Source: Clostridia bacterium
GTDB taxonomy: Bacteria; Bacillota; Clostridia; Oscillospirales; Acutalibacteraceae
Assembly: GCA_900752115.1 (NCBI GenBank)
Contig: CAADUC010000062.1
Coordinates: forward strand, 1-8,491
Reading direction: 5' to 3'
Length of the DNA stretch: 8,491 nt
The notes beneath the pieces were generated by a model that had not been told where the DNA came from, searched no databases, and was given only the letters and a program-made list of their open reading frames with translations. Positions 6,859-8,491 of the stretch are shown here, in pieces. Within the stretch, counting starts at the first letter, position 1. Each line of letters starts with the position of its first letter. Position numbers and translations under genes: made by a program.

Positions 6859-6887
6859 TTGCGCTCTTTTGTCAGGTATGGTATACT
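6859..6887 (+). promoter_or_regulatory. Candidate sigma-A promoter of the lipoprotein operon
   Basis: TTGCGC (6859-6864), a 17 bp spacer, then TATACT (6882-6887) preceded by TGG, an extended -10. The -10 matches 5 of 6 consensus bases and the -35 matches 3 of 6. The predicted start is near 6894, which gives a leader of about 90 nt. It follows the ftsZ terminator by about 80 bp, as expected for an independent unit. Confidence 0.65.
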
Positions 6888-6903
6888 AAAGCGTAATTGA
6901 AAA

Positions 6904-6952
6904 CGGGAGAATTTTCCTGCTCCCGGTCCCTGCGCGAGTGGCGCGGAAGGGA
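6904..6952 (+). promoter_or_regulatory. Structured leader with two adjacent hairpins
   Basis: Hairpin 1 is CGGGAG (6904-6909) with CTCCCG (6920-6925), loop 10 nt. Hairpin 2 is TCCCTGCGC (6927-6935) with GCGC (6941-6944) and AGGGA (6948-6952), 9 bp in total with a 3-nt bulge GGA and loop GAGTG. Both lie between the predicted transcript start and the coding region. The AGGGA arm of hairpin 2 is also the Shine-Dalgarno-like sequence for the short ORF at 6961. I do not recognise a known riboswitch class in it. Confidence 0.45.
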
Positions 6953-6960
6953 TTTCAAAC

Positions 6961-6987
6961 ATGAAAGGGGAATGGATGATTCCATGA
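6961..6987 (+). CDS. Possible 8-codon upstream ORF overlapping the lipoprotein start
   Basis: ATG 6961 opens a frame reading MKGEWMIP and stops at TGA 6985-6987. That stop overlaps the lipoprotein start ATG (6984-6986) as ATGA, the classic arrangement for translational coupling. A Shine-Dalgarno-like AAGGGA ends 8 nt before it and would be hidden in leader hairpin 2. By contrast the lipoprotein ATG itself has only a poorly spaced GGGG 13 nt upstream. Such a short ORF can easily arise by chance, so this remains a hypothesis. Confidence 0.3.
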   Translation: MKGEWMIP

Positions 6988-7886
6988 AAGTGAAATTTTT
7001 TGCGCTGCTCCTGGCAGCGCTTCTGCTGCTTGGCGGCTGTGCGGAACGTCCCGGACAGGCCTCCTCTTCGCAGGCGGAGGAGACGTCTTCCGCTGTCTCT
7101 GAACCGGTTTCCGGCACCGAATCGGATGCTTCTGTTTCCAGCGATGGAGCCGGGAGTGCGGTTTCCGATCCTGCCGCAGCTTCATCCGAGGGAGAAGGGG
7201 GAACCACGTCCACGTCAGCGCCGGTTTCTCAGGGAGCGCTGCCGGAGTCTCCCCGCGTGGAGGATTCCTACTTCGATGACGCCATTTTCATCGGCGATTC
7301 CGTGAGCCTGAAGCTGAATCTGTATGTGACGAAGAGCCGTCAGAGCAACTCGACGCTTCTTGGAAAGGCTCAGTTCCTTACCGCGGGAAGCATGGGCAGC
7401 GGCAATGCGCTTCAGGAGGTTTCCGACGATTCCATCCATCCGCTTTATAACGGAGAAAAGATGAGCCTGGCTGACGCTGTGGCTGCTTCCGGCGCGAAAA
7501 AGGTTTATATTATGCTTGGAATGAACGATCTGGCGGTTTATGGCGTCGATGGTGCGGCGGCCAACATGGAAACGCTGCTCAAGGGCATTCTCGAAAAAAC
7601 GCCGGATGCGCAGATCTTTGTCCAGACTGCGACTCCGCTTGTCAAGGCCAAGAACGTGGAAACCAACAAGCTCAACAACACCAACATGCGCCTCTACAAC
7701 GAGAAACTTTCTGAGATCTGCGCCAGCAACGGATGGTATCTTGTTGACGTTTCCTCCGCCGTTCAGGACAGCGAAGGAAATCTGAACCTCAGCTACTGCA
7801 GCGATCCCGACGATATGGGCATTCATTTTACCGACGAGGGCTGCGACGTCTGGATTGACTACCTTTATACGCATACACCGCAATAA
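6984..7886 (+). CDS. SGNH/GDSL-type hydrolase lipoprotein
   Basis: Predicted extracellular, lipid-anchored protein of the SGNH hydrolase fold, a superfamily of esterases, lipases and carbohydrate acetylesterases; the substrate is unknown. It has 300 aa from ATG 6984. Signal peptide MKVKFF plus a Leu/Ala core ends in the lipobox LGGC with Cys19 as lipid site. Residues 20-95 are a Ser/Ala/Glu/Gly-rich linker. The domain then shows block I FIGDSVS (nucleophile Ser106), a block II-like Gly in LTAGSMGSGN (132-141), block III LGMNDL (Asn181), and block V GIHFTDEG (His281). The usual Asp three residues before the His is Met278 here, with Asp276 and Asp277 just before it. Longer starts are open in frame (ATG 6972, TTG 6897), but 6984 gives a standard lipoprotein signal. 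It lies 18 bp before a second lipoprotein gene. A role on envelope or glycan O-acetyl groups is only inference. Confidence 0.85.
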   Translation: MKVKFFALLLAALLLLGGCAERPGQASSSQAEETSSAVSEPVSGTESDASVSSDGAGSAVSDPAAASSEGEGGTTSTSAPVSQGALPESPRVEDSYFDDAIFIGDSVSLKLNLYVTKSRQSNSTLLGKAQFLTAGSMGSGNALQEVSDDSIHPLYNGEKMSLADAVAASGAKKVYIMLGMNDLAVYGVDGAAANMETLLKGILEKTPDAQIFVQTATPLVKAKNVETNKLNNTNMRLYNEKLSEICASNGWYLVDVSSAVQDSEGNLNLSYCSDPDDMGIHFTDEGCDVWIDYLYTHTPQ

Positions 7887-7904
7887 TACTGGAGAGGAAG
7901 AACC

Positions 7905-8369
7905 ATGATGAAAAGATTTGCTGCTATCCTGCTTTCGTTTGTTCTCCTGCTCGGACTCGCTTCCTGCAGCGGGGAGGCCAAGAGCGCTGATCTTACCGCT
8001 GTGATGGATGATATGAAGGCTGTTTTGGAAAATACGGAGATGATGGACATTACCGCGGAGAACCTTATGCCGCAGTATGGCATCGATTCCGCCGATTGCA
8101 AGCAGTTTGCCGTCTATATTGATTCCACGGGTCTCAAGGGCGATGAGATTGTTCTGCTCGAGGGAGTGGACGCGGACGCCGCTTCCCGTCTCAAAGAGAA
8201 GATGGACGAGCGTTACCGCCAGAAGGAAAACACGATGAAGGATTATCAGCCCGAGGAGTTTGCCATGCTCAAGGAGTGTAAGGTGGAACAGAAGGGCAAC
8301 TACGTCAGTATGATTGTTTCCCCGCAGCATGAGGAGCTGGAGGAGATTTACGAGAAGGCATTCCAGTAA
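7905..8369 (+). CDS. Small DUF4358-like lipoprotein
   Basis: Predicted exported lipoprotein of 154 aa with no known biochemical function. The N-terminus MMKRF followed by a hydrophobic core ends in the canonical lipobox LASC with Cys21 as lipid site. The mature part has an YGIDSADCKQFAVYIDSTGLKGDEIVLLEG stretch (58-87), then a charged helical segment with RLKEKMDERYRQKENTMKDYQPEEF (about 94-118), then KGNYVSMIVSP near the end. This order matches my recollection of the DUF4358 family common in Clostridia; a profile search would settle it. The ATG has GGAGAGGA ending 6 nt upstream. It follows the SGNH gene by 18 bp and is closed by a strong terminator, so the two are almost certainly cotranscribed and may act together at the cell surface. 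Confidence 0.8.
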   Translation: MMKRFAAILLSFVLLLGLASCSGEAKSADLTAVMDDMKAVLENTEMMDITAENLMPQYGIDSADCKQFAVYIDSTGLKGDEIVLLEGVDADAASRLKEKMDERYRQKENTMKDYQPEEFAMLKECKVEQKGNYVSMIVSPQHEELEEIYEKAFQ

Positions 8370-8391
8370 CGCCGTTTTCCTTTCAAGACAG

Positions 8392-8440
8392 AAAATCCCG
8401 CGTCAACCGGTGCCCAACCGGGTGACGCGGGGTTTTTTTT
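8392..8440 (+). terminator. Strong intrinsic terminator of the lipoprotein operon
   Basis: CCCGCGTCA (8397-8405) pairs with TGACGCGGG (8423-8431); after one mismatch CCGGT (8407-8411) pairs with ACCGG (8417-8421) around GCCCA. Eight T's follow (8433-8440). AAAA at 8392-8395 precedes the stem, so it might also work in reverse for a gene to the right. It starts 22 nt after the stop codon. Confidence 0.93.
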
Positions 8441-8491
8441 CGGACTTTTTTCGGAATGCCGTTTTTCACTTGAATCCGGGCCAAAACCCCG

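Noticed and set aside
6897..6983. Upstream starts (TTG 6897, ATG 6972) for the SGNH lipoprotein
   Set aside because: They would put a charged, non-signal segment before the lipoprotein signal. The TTG lies almost at the predicted transcript start, and the ATG 6972 is only 1 nt after the GGGG.
7215..8330. Antisense open frame of 371 codons spanning both lipoprotein genes
   Set aside because: Both sense genes have clear lipoprotein signals, ribosome sites and domain motifs; the antisense frame has no signal or family pattern.
8441..8491. Second terminator-like element (CGG-AATG-CCG then TTTTT at 8452-8466)
   Set aside because: A 3 bp stem is too short to support; nothing else can be called in the last 51 bp.

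Overview
The window is a chromosomal stretch of a Gram-positive, probably anaerobic Bacillota. The likely class is Clostridia and an Oscillospiraceae/Ruminococcaceae-like lineage is my best guess, inferred from the FtsZ sequence style, the DUF4358-like lipoprotein, the lipoprotein signals and a moderately high GC content; no 16S or marker placement is possible here. All eight genes lie on the + strand.

Positions 1-5317 are part of a division and cell wall (dcw) cluster, in the order mraY (3' end only), ftsW, murG, murA, ftsQ/divIB. The genes are separated by short gaps (48, 97, 73 and 27 bp), consistent with one transcription unit. Together they supply lipid I synthesis (MraY), lipid II synthesis (MurG), the first committed step of precursor synthesis (MurA), septal glycan polymerisation (FtsW) and divisome assembly (FtsQ/DivIB). 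Compared with the Bacillus subtilis layout, murD is missing between mraY and ftsW, murA stands where murB usually lies, and no ftsA precedes ftsZ.

Positions 5318-5592 are a 275 bp non-coding gap holding two mutually exclusive inverted-repeat pairings, a weak terminator-like hairpin and a good candidate promoter for ftsZ. The ftsZ gene (5593-6729) is closed by a strong intrinsic terminator.

Positions 6781-8440 form a separate two-gene unit with its own promoter and terminator. It encodes an SGNH/GDSL-type lipoprotein and a small DUF4358-like lipoprotein. Its leader can fold into two adjacent hairpins and contains a possible 8-codon upstream ORF whose stop overlaps the lipoprotein start (ATGA). 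This unit is the least explained part of the window. I see no mobile element, CRISPR array, tRNA or rRNA, and I do not claim a clearly new system; the best leads are the lipoprotein pair with its structured leader, the Arg/Pro-rich head of DivIB, and the ftsQ-ftsZ gap.
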